DNA of 64,000 bases from Phyllobacterium calauticae. GTDB taxonomy: Bacteria; Pseudomonadota; Alphaproteobacteria; Rhizobiales; Rhizobiaceae. A program made the translations under genes and the position numbers. Shown here in pieces: positions 26,371-33,759 of this stretch; the stretch's first letter is position 1, and the number at the start of each line of letters is the position of its first letter. Below the pieces are notes generated by a model. The model searched no databases, was not told where the DNA came from, and was given only the letters and a program-made list of their open reading frames with translations. The stretch covers positions 62,001-126,000 of the forward strand of contig NZ_JAGENB010000002.1 in the NCBI RefSeq assembly GCF_019991125.1, given 5' to 3'.

Positions 26371-26588
26371 CCAGCGATTCCAAGCATCCGTTTTTTCGTC
26401 CCCTGTGGCGGCGGATCGCTGTCGTGGCCTTCTGCGTGGCATGGGCCATTTTCGAGTTCGTCACGGGCACGCCGTTCTGGGGGACGATAGCGCTTGGTTT
26501 CGCCGGTTATGGCGTCTGGCAGTTTTTCATCGCTTTTGACGCATCCGAACCGGTCAAGCCGACGGATGCGGACGGGAAAGAGGAATAG
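26367..26588 (+). CDS. Small membrane protein coupled to iolE
   Basis: 73 residues, TTG start overlapping the iolE stop (TTGA). A basic N-terminus (FFRPLWRR) is followed by two hydrophobic stretches, about 15-32 and 38-55, and an acidic tail; topology of two short membrane segments is likely. It may belong to the DUF3329-like small proteins, but I am not certain. iolB starts 4 bases after its stop, so it is part of the operon. Function unknown; a link with inositol uptake or enzyme anchoring is only a guess from place. Confidence 0.7.
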   Translation: MTSDSKHPFFRPLWRRIAVVAFCVAWAIFEFVTGTPFWGTIALGFAGYGVWQFFIAFDASEPVKPTDADGKEE

Positions 26589-26592
26589 AACC

Positions 26593-27387
26593 ATGTCGAA
26601 ATTGTTGCTCAAGGCGCAAACCGGCACCGGCCGCGTGGCGCATGTCACGCCGGAAACCGCCGGCTGGACCTATGTCGGGTTCGACCTCAATCGCGCTGCG
26701 CCGGGCCAGACCATTGCCGGCCGCAGCGGCGACACGGAAGTCTGTCTCGTCTTCGTGACGGGCAAGGGATTTGCCCAGGTGAACGGCCACGATCTCGGTT
26801 TGCTGGGCGCGCGCATGTCACCCTTCGAGGGCAAGCCGTGGTCGGTCTACATGCCCGCCAATTGCGACTGGTCGGTGGTGGCCGATACGGCTGTCGAACT
26901 TGCCGTCTGCTCGGCGCCAAGCCTTGGCGGCGATCTGCCGGTGCGCGTGATCGCGCCTGACGACCTTGGCCAGGAAACACGCGGCAAGGGCACCAATACA
27001 CGGTACGTCACCAACATCCTGCCGGAAAGCGAACCGGCGGATTCATTGCTCGTGGTCGAGGTGATCACGCCGGGCGGTCACACATCGAGCTATCCGCCGC
27101 ACAAGCACGATCAGGACAACCTGCCGGCGGAGTCCTATCTGGAGGAAACCTATTACCACAGGCTCAATCCGCCGCAGGGTTTTGCCTTCCAGCGGGTCTA
27201 TACGGATGACCGGTCACTGGACGAGGCGATGGCGATCGAGGATGGCGATGTGGTCATGGTGCCCAAGGGCTATCATCCCTGCGCTGCCTGTCATGGCTAT
27301 GACCTCTATTATCTCAATGTCATGGCTGGTCCCAAGCGCACGTGGAAATTCCACAACGCGCCCGAGCATGAATGGCTGATGAAGTAG
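26593..27387 (+). CDS. iolB: 5-deoxy-glucuronate isomerase
   Basis: 264 residues, two-cupin KduI/IolB family. The C-terminal cupin shows SYPPHKHDQD near 159 and the GYHPCAACHGYDLYYLNVMAG signature near 226-246, matching the metal-binding residues of IolB. The enzyme turns 5-deoxy-glucuronate into 2-deoxy-5-keto-gluconate, the IolC substrate. It closes the iolC-iolD-iolE-iolB string. The final pathway enzyme (IolA/MmsA) is not in the window. Confidence 0.92.
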   Translation: MSKLLLKAQTGTGRVAHVTPETAGWTYVGFDLNRAAPGQTIAGRSGDTEVCLVFVTGKGFAQVNGHDLGLLGARMSPFEGKPWSVYMPANCDWSVVADTAVELAVCSAPSLGGDLPVRVIAPDDLGQETRGKGTNTRYVTNILPESEPADSLLVVEVITPGGHTSSYPPHKHDQDNLPAESYLEETYYHRLNPPQGFAFQRVYTDDRSLDEAMAIEDGDVVMVPKGYHPCAACHGYDLYYLNVMAGPKRTWKFHNAPEHEWLMK

Positions 27388-27402
27388 GCTCCAGGCTACA
27401 AT

Positions 27403-28044
27403 CTACCACCGCAGAATGAAGCGGCCGGCAATCGCGCCGATCAGGCCGGAGGAAATCACCCCGAGCGTGTACCAGATGGCGATGAACGGCATGGCGCTTT
27501 CATCGCAGTGGAAAGAGTAGATAAGGGCTGCAATCGACCCCGCTGCAAGGCCCGCCGCGATCCCGGCAACCGTGGGCCGCGTCGGCGCCAGGCCGCGCAG
27601 CACCCAGAAGGCGCCGAACAGCAGCGGCAGCGACAGCACCACGATGTTGAAGGTGCAGACCGTAATCGTGTGCCCCTTCATCATGTTGGCGTAGTGATCG
27701 CGCGGCGACATGGCGAGCTGAGCGAAGGCAAGCATGCAGATGAGGGCAATGGCGACCGCCATCACGGCAAGGCTGATGCGGATGCTGCCAAGCGGGTAGG
27801 CAATGCGCTTGACCGCCCAGGCGCCGCCGACGGCAAGCGCGAGCGTATAGGTGAACTTGACCCAGAAGGCCATGGTCCCCGCCGCGGTCATCAGGTCCGG
27901 GCGCATGCCCAGCCACGACCACATGAGAATGGCGGAGGCGACCGAACTGATGCCAAGGCCGATGCCGATCCGCCGCAGCACGGCTTTGCGCGATACCGGC
28001 TTCAATTCGCTGGCGAGACGCTCGATCAGATCATTTGTCGTCAT
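27403..28044 (-). CDS. nrsF: Anti-sigma factor of NrsF type (DUF1109)
   Basis: 213 residues with six predicted membrane segments from about 25 to the C-terminus. The start (MTTNDLIERLASEL) and the SFHCDESAMPFIAIWY segment near 180 with a conserved Cys fit DUF1109/NrsF. In Caulobacter NrsF is an inner-membrane anti-sigma factor that holds SigF inactive until heavy-metal stress. The start overlaps the end of the sigma gene by 14 bases, so the two are made together. Confidence 0.85.
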   Translation of the reverse strand: MTTNDLIERLASELKPVSRKAVLRRIGIGLGISSVASAILMWSWLGMRPDLMTAAGTMAFWVKFTYTLALAVGGAWAVKRIAYPLGSIRISLAVMAVAIALICMLAFAQLAMSPRDHYANMMKGHTITVCTFNIVVLSLPLLFGAFWVLRGLAPTRPTVAGIAAGLAAGSIAALIYSFHCDESAMPFIAIWYTLGVISSGLIGAIAGRFILRW

Positions 28045-28588
28045 CGGCTGCCTGTCCTCTCAACTTCGCGGCTATGGCCTTCAATCCCCTGTGAATGCTG
28101 ACCTTCACGAGCGATTCGGAAAGGCCGGTGCTTCGGGCCGCTTCCGCGATCGACTGCCCTTCTATCTTGGTCCGGTAAATCAGATCCCGTGATTTTTCCG
28201 GTATGGTCTGCAACAGCCTGTCCACATCCATGCGGTCTGCGGCGGCGTCTGAATTGTCCTGCAGAAACAGGTCTTCCACATCGTCCAGCGGCACGGTTGC
28301 CCGGATGCGGTTGCGCCGGAAATGATCGATCAGCTTGTAGCGCGCAATCGCATGCAGCCACGCGGTGAAGGGCCGATCCGGCTCATAGGTCTGCCGCCGC
28401 GTGTGCAGGGCGAGCAGTGTTTCCTGCACCAGATCGTCCGCATCGCCCCGGTGGGCATCGGCCAGACGGCGCAGAAAATACCGGCGCAAAAGCTTTGCCA
28501 CCTCGTCGAGCAGCACACGATAGCTCTGCGCGTCGCCCGCAAGGCTTGCGAGCATCAGTTCCTTCAAACGCGCTTCGACCGAATGCAC
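28031..28588 (-). CDS. sigF: ECF RNA polymerase sigma factor, SigF type
   Basis: 185 residues. Region 2 shows DADDLVQETLLALH (near 49) and FTAWLHAIARYKLIDHFRR (near 73); region 4 shows GQSIAEAARSTGLSESLVKVSIHRGLKAI (near 143), the -35 recognition helix. It starts with GTG. Paired with nrsF it forms a SigF/NrsF system; in Caulobacter this responds to chromate and cadmium. A SigF-like promoter lies before its own gene and before the divergent DUF1223 gene, consistent with autoregulation. Confidence 0.88.
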   Translation of the reverse strand: MHSVEARLKELMLASLAGDAQSYRVLLDEVAKLLRRYFLRRLADAHRGDADDLVQETLLALHTRRQTYEPDRPFTAWLHAIARYKLIDHFRRNRIRATVPLDDVEDLFLQDNSDAAADRMDVDRLLQTIPEKSRDLIYRTKIEGQSIAEAARSTGLSESLVKVSIHRGLKAIAAKLRGQAADDDK

Positions 28589-28605
28589 CCTGGTTCATTC
28601 CTTTA

Positions 28606-28630
28606 TTCGCAGCAACGGCGAAAAGGTTAC
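28606..28630 (-). promoter_or_regulatory. Putative SigF promoter for sigF-nrsF
   Basis: Read on the minus strand: GTAACC (28630-28625), 15 bases, CGAA (28609-28606), about 20 bases before the GTG start. It matches the forward-strand site at 28713 except that the spacer is one base shorter. Confidence 0.5.
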
Positions 28631-28712
28631 AGATGCGCCGATCATATCGACAGCGGTTACCGCATGCCAGTGGCCGCTGGCCGAACTTTTCGATCACCAA
28701 TCCGTGATCGGT

Positions 28713-28738
28713 GTAACCAAATTCCAGCTTCCGGCGAA
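28713..28738 (+). promoter_or_regulatory. Putative SigF promoter for the DUF1223 gene
   Basis: GTAACC (28713-28718), a 16-base spacer and CGAA (28735-28738) lie 58 bases before the DUF1223 start. As I recall it, this is the Caulobacter SigF consensus. Confidence 0.65.
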
Positions 28739-28796
28739 TTGCCTGATGTGACCGGCCGACAGGTCCGGATCACGCCACGGAAATCAGGAGGCCGTT

Positions 28797-29510
28797 ATGG
28801 GGTCGCGCAAAAATATCGGATATGTGTCTGCAGTGTCTGTGATTGCAGGATTGCTGAGCCTTGGCGCCAGCACCGCCCTTGCCGGCAATGGCAAGCCGTT
28901 GACTGTCGTTGAACTCTTCACCAGTCAGGGCTGCTCGTCCTGCCCGCCTGCCAATGCCAATCTGATCGAGATCAGCAAGCGGCCGGATGTTCTGGCCCTC
29001 AGCTTCGGCGTAACCTATTGGGACCGGCTCGGCTGGAAGGATATCTTCGCCGCGCCTGAATATACGGACCGGCAGGTCACCTATGAAACCCCGCTCGGCC
29101 GCGACGGGCCGTTTACCCCGCAGATGGTCGTCAATGGCCGCGCGGATGTCGTCGGCAACCGCATCGGCGAGATCGACCACCTGATCGCCACGGCGCCAAA
29201 GCCCGATCCCTTGTCCGTGACGATCACCGGCAATTCCCTCGCCATCGCTGCGGGGAAGGCACCGGCGAGCGGTGCCGATATCTGGCTGGTGACCTATGAT
29301 GACAAGACCGTCAACGTTCCCGTCAGCCGTGGCGAAAATACCGGCCACACGCTGCCGCACAAGAACGTGGTTCACAGCCTTTCCAATCTTGGAAGCTGGG
29401 ACGGCAAGGCGGTCAGCCTACGCATTTCTCCGGCCAAGCCCGGCCTGCGCACGGCCGTCCTGATCCAGGCGCCGCATGGCGGGCCGATCCTGGCCGCCGC
29501 CACCAACTGA
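28797..29510 (+). CDS. Exported DUF1223 thioredoxin-fold protein
   Basis: 237 residues with a signal peptide (hydrophobic 9-28, cleavage near ALA-G). The mature start VVELFTSQGCSSCPPAN carries a CSSC motif in a thioredoxin-like fold, the core of DUF1223. The GTFTPQMVVNGR-like segment near 103 is also typical. It should act in the periplasm, perhaps on thiols or a metal, but no reaction is known to me. A SigF-type promoter precedes it, and members of this family occur in SigF regulons. Confidence 0.83.
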   Translation: MGSRKNIGYVSAVSVIAGLLSLGASTALAGNGKPLTVVELFTSQGCSSCPPANANLIEISKRPDVLALSFGVTYWDRLGWKDIFAAPEYTDRQVTYETPLGRDGPFTPQMVVNGRADVVGNRIGEIDHLIATAPKPDPLSVTITGNSLAIAAGKAPASGADIWLVTYDDKTVNVPVSRGENTGHTLPHKNVVHSLSNLGSWDGKAVSLRISPAKPGLRTAVLIQAPHGGPILAAATN

Positions 29511-29653
29511 ATTCCGCGGCTGCGGACAAAGAATTCCTGGCATGAACAGCTGTGAGACACGCAGCGCGATGCCCAGGAAGTGTGGATGACCGCATGGCAT
29601 CCGAAACTCAACGGCACGCAGATACGTGTCTTATTCAAATCGAGGAGACTACC

Positions 29654-29941
29654 ATGAACATTCTTGCACGCCGCATCGCCCTGACGGCTTTCGTTCTCGC
29701 TTCCGGACTGGCCGGCATCAACAGCGCTCTTGCGGAAGATGCCATGAAGGCAGACCCTATGAAGACGGAAAGCATGAAGGCTGACTGCATGAAAAAGGCC
29801 GGCATGGAGAAAGACTCCATGAAGAAGGATGCCATGACCAAGGAATGCGACAAGCAGGCCATGGCCAAGGATGCGATGAAGCCCGATGCCATGAAGAAAG
29901 ACGCGATGAAGGCGGACGCCATGGCGCCGAAAAAGAACTAA
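29654..29941 (+). CDS. Exported pentapeptide MXKDX-repeat protein
   Basis: 95 residues. A signal peptide (about 1-27, ending NSALA) is followed by about a dozen MKxDx/MKKDA-type repeats, so roughly a fifth of the mature residues are Met and a third Lys. Such pentapeptide MXKDX proteins are known from databases but have no firm function; Met-rich repeats suggest metal binding or sacrificial oxidation. It lies between the SigF-linked DUF1223 gene and the cytochrome b561/molybdo-enzyme pair. GAGGAG precedes the start. Confidence 0.8.
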   Translation: MNILARRIALTAFVLASGLAGINSALAEDAMKADPMKTESMKADCMKKAGMEKDSMKKDAMTKECDKQAMAKDAMKPDAMKKDAMKADAMAPKKN

Positions 29942-29948
29942 AATCCCT

Positions 29949-29980
29949 CCGGTGCCGTCTCCCTGACGGGACGGCACCGG
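29949..29980 (+). terminator. Hairpin after the MXKDX gene
   Basis: An 11-base perfect stem (29949-29959 with 29970-29980) and 10-base loop lie just past the stop codon. No run of T follows, so it may be a processing or weak termination signal rather than a strong terminator. Confidence 0.5.
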
Positions 29981-30010
29981 ATCCATTGCCCGACAGCCAA
30001 GGATAGCATC

Positions 30011-30871
30011 ATGACGAGCGTAACTGATCATGAAACGGCACAGCCCAGGAAAATCCTGTTCTACCGGCATTCGATTGCCGTGCGGCTGACCCACTGGCTC
30101 AATGTCCTGTGCCTCAGCTTCCTCCTGATGAGCGGTCTGCAAATCTTCAATGCCCATCCCGATCTCTATTGGGGACAGTACGGTGCCGATGCCGATCATT
30201 CCTTCATCTCGATCGGTGCCGTCAGCGATGGCGACACGATCAAGGGCATCACCCGCGTCGGTTCGATTTCCATCCCGACGACAGGCGTTCTCGGCGCATC
30301 GACGGTCGAGGGCGAGCTGACGCCGCGCGCCTTTCCAAGCTGGATCACCATTCCGGGTTATCAGGATCTTGCATCCGGGCGGCGCTGGCATTTCTTTTTT
30401 GCCTGGTTCTTTGTCATCAACGGCTTCGTCTACCTGCTGTACGGCCTGATCGCCGGACATTTCCGCAGGGATATCGTGCCGACGAAGGACCAGTTGACGC
30501 CGCAGCATCTGGCGCATGAGATTGGCGAACATGCCCGCCTGCGCTTTCCCAAGGGCGAAGAGGCGCGGCGCTACAACAGCCTGCAGAAACTGACCTACAT
30601 GGCGGTCATTTTCATCCTTCTGCCGCTGATGGTGCTGACCGGCCTTACCATGTCGCCGGGCTTCGATTCCATCTTCCCGTGGCTGCTCAATGTTTTCGGC
30701 GGACGCCAGTCGGCGCGCACCATTCACTTCATCACCGCATCGCTGCTCGTCGCCTTTGTCATCGTGCATCTGGTGATGGTGCTGGTATCCGGCGTCTGGA
30801 ACAATCTGCGCTCGATGATCACCGGCTATTACGGCCTGACGGTCGAGACCGACAAGGAAACAGTGAAATGA
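30011..30871 (+). CDS. Cytochrome b561-family membrane protein
   Basis: 286 residues, four main membrane segments (near 35-52, 130-150, 195-215, 240-265). FYRHSIAVRLTHWLN near 17-31 and His residues in the later helices (HFFFAWF, IHFITASLL, VIVHLVMV) fit heme ligands of bacterial b561/Ni-Fe hydrogenase-type cytochrome b. It overlaps the next gene, a molybdopterin oxidoreductase, by ATGA, so it most likely passes electrons between the quinone pool and that enzyme. Confidence 0.83.
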   Translation: MTSVTDHETAQPRKILFYRHSIAVRLTHWLNVLCLSFLLMSGLQIFNAHPDLYWGQYGADADHSFISIGAVSDGDTIKGITRVGSISIPTTGVLGASTVEGELTPRAFPSWITIPGYQDLASGRRWHFFFAWFFVINGFVYLLYGLIAGHFRRDIVPTKDQLTPQHLAHEIGEHARLRFPKGEEARRYNSLQKLTYMAVIFILLPLMVLTGLTMSPGFDSIFPWLLNVFGGRQSARTIHFITASLLVAFVIVHLVMVLVSGVWNNLRSMITGYYGLTVETDKETVK

Positions 30872-31641
30872 AGTTCGAACTCTCACGCCGCCGTTTCCTC
30901 ATCGGCTCCAGCGTTGCCGCGACCGGGCTTTTGACCGGGTGCGACGCTCTGGTGGAAAATGCCAGCGTCAACGATATCCTGCAGAAGGCCGAAGCCTTGA
31001 CCATGGGCTCCCAGCGTCTCCTGCAGGCACACGAACCGCTGGCGCGCGAATTCACCGAGGCCGACCTGTCACCCATATTCAAGGCCAATGGCACGCAGAT
31101 GCCGGACAGCGAAGAATATGCGAGGCTGATGGAGGGCAATTTCGCCGACTGGCGGCTGGTGGTCAACGGCATGGTGCGCACGCCACTCAGCCTGTCGCTG
31201 GCCGATCTGAAGGCGATGCCGTCACGCACGCAGATCACCCGGCATGATTGCGTTGAAGGCTGGAGCGCCATCGGTAAATGGACCGGCGTTCCCCTCGGCC
31301 TTGTCCTGCAGAAGGCGGGCCTTGCCCCCGGCGCGCGCTATGCGGTGTTCTATTGTGCCGACGAGTACGAGAAATCACTGGATGGCAGCGGCCAGTATTA
31401 CGAGAGCGTCGATCTCATCGATGCCTTCCATCCGCAGACCATCCTGTCCTACAGCATGAACGGCAAAGACCTTGAGGTGGCGCACGGTGCGCCCCTGCGG
31501 CTGCGGGTTGAACGGCAACTGGGTTACAAGCATGCCAAATATCTCATGCGCATTGAACTGGTCGACAATTTCAGGGGCCTGTGGGGCGGGAAGGGCGGTT
31601 TCTGGGAAGATCGCGGCTATGAATGGTATGCGGGTATCTGA
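30868..31641 (+). CDS. Tat-exported molybdopterin oxidoreductase (sulfite oxidase/MsrP-like)
   Basis: 257 residues. The N-terminus has a twin-arginine signal (SRRRFLIGSSVAATG) followed by LLTGC. The body is an oxidoreductase molybdopterin-binding domain: HDCVEGWSAIGKWTGVPL near 126, where the Cys is the likely molybdenum ligand, and YKHAKYLMRIELV near 222. Relatives include YedY/MsrP, which reduces methionine sulfoxide in periplasmic proteins. With the cytochrome b561 partner and the Met-rich neighbour, repair of oxidised Met is a sensible but unproven role. Confidence 0.8.
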   Translation: MKFELSRRRFLIGSSVAATGLLTGCDALVENASVNDILQKAEALTMGSQRLLQAHEPLAREFTEADLSPIFKANGTQMPDSEEYARLMEGNFADWRLVVNGMVRTPLSLSLADLKAMPSRTQITRHDCVEGWSAIGKWTGVPLGLVLQKAGLAPGARYAVFYCADEYEKSLDGSGQYYESVDLIDAFHPQTILSYSMNGKDLEVAHGAPLRLRVERQLGYKHAKYLMRIELVDNFRGLWGGKGGFWEDRGYEWYAGI

Positions 31642-31656
31642 GTGGTTTGACCGAGT

Positions 31657-32043
31657 TCAGGCCGCGGCGATGACCTCGATTTCGACCAGCCAGGCTTCGG
31701 ACAATGTCTGGGCGGCAATGGTTGTCGTGGGGATCGTGCGGCCTCCCAGCGCCGCCACCCGCGCATTCTGGTTGGCTTCGGCAAAGGCGGGATCGCGCAG
31801 GTAACTCGTCGTCCTGACGATATTGTCGACTGTCATCCCGGCGCTCGCAAGGATGGCCCGGATGTTGTTCCAGACAAGATCGAGCTGTTCTGCCAGGGTC
31901 GTGCCGGCTACGCCGTTCTGATCGAGGCCCATGGTGCCGCTGATGTAGAGGAAGCGTTCCGGCTGCTGCACTTCCAATGCATGGAGATAGTCCGGTGTTG
32001 CCGGATAAACGCCGTTCCGGGGATTGCGCGGGATCAGTTTCAT
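31657..32043 (-). CDS. RidA/YjgF-family protein
   Basis: 128 residues, about the family length. Family segments are visible: LYISGTMGLDQNG near 32, LDLVWNNIRAILASAGMTVDNIVRTTSYLRD near 54-84 and EAWLVEIEVIAA at the end. The canonical RidA Arg in the C-terminal IEVxAxA region is not seen as in enamine deaminases proper, so it may be a subgroup with another activity. It is on its own, between the molybdo-enzyme gene and the aldehyde dehydrogenase gene. Confidence 0.8.
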   Translation of the reverse strand: MKLIPRNPRNGVYPATPDYLHALEVQQPERFLYISGTMGLDQNGVAGTTLAEQLDLVWNNIRAILASAGMTVDNIVRTTSYLRDPAFAEANQNARVAALGGRTIPTTTIAAQTLSEAWLVEIEVIAAA

Positions 32044-32137
32044 GATCTCAGTTCCTTTCGTGGCACGTTGCGGGATGTCTTGGGCCGATGGGCCTCGGAT
32101 TGCTGGTCGCTGTCGCTGGGGATGCGCAGCACGCCGG

Positions 32138-32164
32138 GAGGCGAGGCGGGGTCCTCGCCTCTTT
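32138..32164 (+). terminator. GC-rich hairpin upstream of the aldehyde dehydrogenase gene
   Basis: A perfect 9-base stem (32138-32146 with 32153-32161), 6-base loop and a short TTT form an intrinsic-terminator-like structure about 125 bases before the gene. It may be a leader attenuator or simply a stray terminator. Confidence 0.4.
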
Positions 32165-32289
32165 GACGGACCGCGGAAAAACTATCATGGCCGCACTCCT
32201 TCGGAAATGGCCTGTTCCATTGAAAGTGCTGACGGGTACCCTCACATCCGTGGTAGAACACAAGGTGGAGAAGACCGGAGGAAAACACC

Positions 32290-33711
32290 ATGGACATGAA
32301 CGCCACATCTGCCGATGCCCTGGTGCCGACCCTCCATCGTCTGCGAACCGCGTGGCTGGCGCACCGGCCCGATTATGCCCAGCGCCAGGACGATCTGAAA
32401 CGCTTGCGTGCGGGGCTGAAGGACCGGCTCGAACCGATGGTCAAGGCGATCAGTGCGGATTTCGGCCATCGCTCACGCCATGAAAGCATGCTGGGCGAAG
32501 GCATGACCGTCTTTGGCGAGATCGACCACATGCTTGCGCATCTGAAATCCTGGATGAATCCGCAGCGCCGTTCGGCCGGCTGGCACATGTGGCCGGCCCG
32601 GGCGGAAGTGCGTTATGTGCCGCTTGGGGTTGTGGGTGTCATCGCCCCGTGGAACTATCCGGTCAACCTGGCGCTGACGCCGCTTGCCACCGCCATCGCT
32701 GCCGGCAACCATGTTTACCTCAAACCGTCCGAACACACGCCGCGCACCAGCGAGTTCCTGCGGGAACTGCTCGCCGATGTCTTTCCGCCGGACCGCGTTG
32801 CCGTGGCGCTTGGCGGCGCCGATGTGGGCGGGGCGTTTGCCGGTCTGCCCTTCGATCACCTGCTGTTCACCGGCTCCACCGCCGTCGGCCGCAAGGTCAT
32901 GGCATCGGCCGCCCCGAACCTGACGCCCGTCACCCTGGAACTCGGCGGAAAATCACCCGTATTCATTGGCGAGGACGCGCCCTTGGCCAAGGCGGTGACG
33001 CGCATTGTCACGGGCAAGCTCTACAATGCCGGCCAGACCTGCATCGCGCCGGACTATGCGCTGGTGCCGCTGGCGCGGCGCGATGAATTTGTCGAGGCTG
33101 TGCGGGCTGAGGTCAAGTCCCGCTATGCACAGCTCGATGCCAATCCCGACTACACCCATATCGTCAATGAGGGGCAGTATCGCCGCCTGCGCGGCCTGCT
33201 TGACGATGCGCGGGCACGCGGGCTTGACGTGATGACGCTGGTGGAGCCGAAAGATGCGGCACGGGCGGAAACCGAGCGCCTGCTGCCGCCGACGCTGGTG
33301 CTCGATCCGGGCGATGACAGCAAGATCATGCAGGAGGAAATCTTCGGGCCGATCCTGCCGGTCAAGACCTATCGCAGCGCCGATGAGGCCATTGGTTATA
33401 TCAACGGGCATGACCGGCCGCTGGCGTTCTACTGTTTCAGCAATGACAAGGCGGAAACGGAAAAAATGCTGGCGAACATTGTGGCCGGCGGCGTCTGCGT
33501 GAACGAAACGCTGTTCCACAATGTCTGCAACGATCTGCCGTTCGGCGGCGTCGGGGCCAGCGGCATGGGCCATTATCACGGCCGCGAAGGCTTTCTGACC
33601 TTCAGCAAGATCATGCCGGTCCTGCATCAGGCCAGGATGCCGCTGACCGACCGGATCAAGCCGCCCTACAGGGGATTGGCAAACATGGTGGTCAGGCTTT
33701 TCGCGCGCTGA
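32290..33711 (+). CDS. Coniferyl aldehyde dehydrogenase-like enzyme
   Basis: 473 residues, aldehyde dehydrogenase superfamily. GVVGVIAPWNYPVNL near 115, the FTGSTAVGRK cofactor loop near 197, the catalytic Glu in ELGGKSP near 217 and the catalytic Cys in GQTCIAPDY near 251 are all present. The LLFTG and LFHNVCNDLPFGGVGASGMGHYHG segments place it with CalB-type coniferyl aldehyde dehydrogenases, which are short and act on hydrophobic aldehydes. No lignin gene cluster is nearby, so general aldehyde detoxification is as likely. GGAGAAGACCGGAGG precedes the start. Confidence 0.85.
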   Translation: MDMNATSADALVPTLHRLRTAWLAHRPDYAQRQDDLKRLRAGLKDRLEPMVKAISADFGHRSRHESMLGEGMTVFGEIDHMLAHLKSWMNPQRRSAGWHMWPARAEVRYVPLGVVGVIAPWNYPVNLALTPLATAIAAGNHVYLKPSEHTPRTSEFLRELLADVFPPDRVAVALGGADVGGAFAGLPFDHLLFTGSTAVGRKVMASAAPNLTPVTLELGGKSPVFIGEDAPLAKAVTRIVTGKLYNAGQTCIAPDYALVPLARRDEFVEAVRAEVKSRYAQLDANPDYTHIVNEGQYRRLRGLLDDARARGLDVMTLVEPKDAARAETERLLPPTLVLDPGDDSKIMQEEIFGPILPVKTYRSADEAIGYINGHDRPLAFYCFSNDKAETEKMLANIVAGGVCVNETLFHNVCNDLPFGGVGASGMGHYHGREGFLTFSKIMPVLHQARMPLTDRIKPPYRGLANMVVRLFAR

Positions 33712-33759
33712 AATTCACGGGAACGGCAGTGTCGATGACTTTCAGTACCGATGCTGGCT

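Noticed and set aside
29740-29940. MXKDX tandem repeat read as a DNA satellite or CRISPR-like array
   Set aside because: The repeat is in the protein frame with varied third bases and a signal peptide; no constant spacers or direct DNA repeats of CRISPR type exist in the window.
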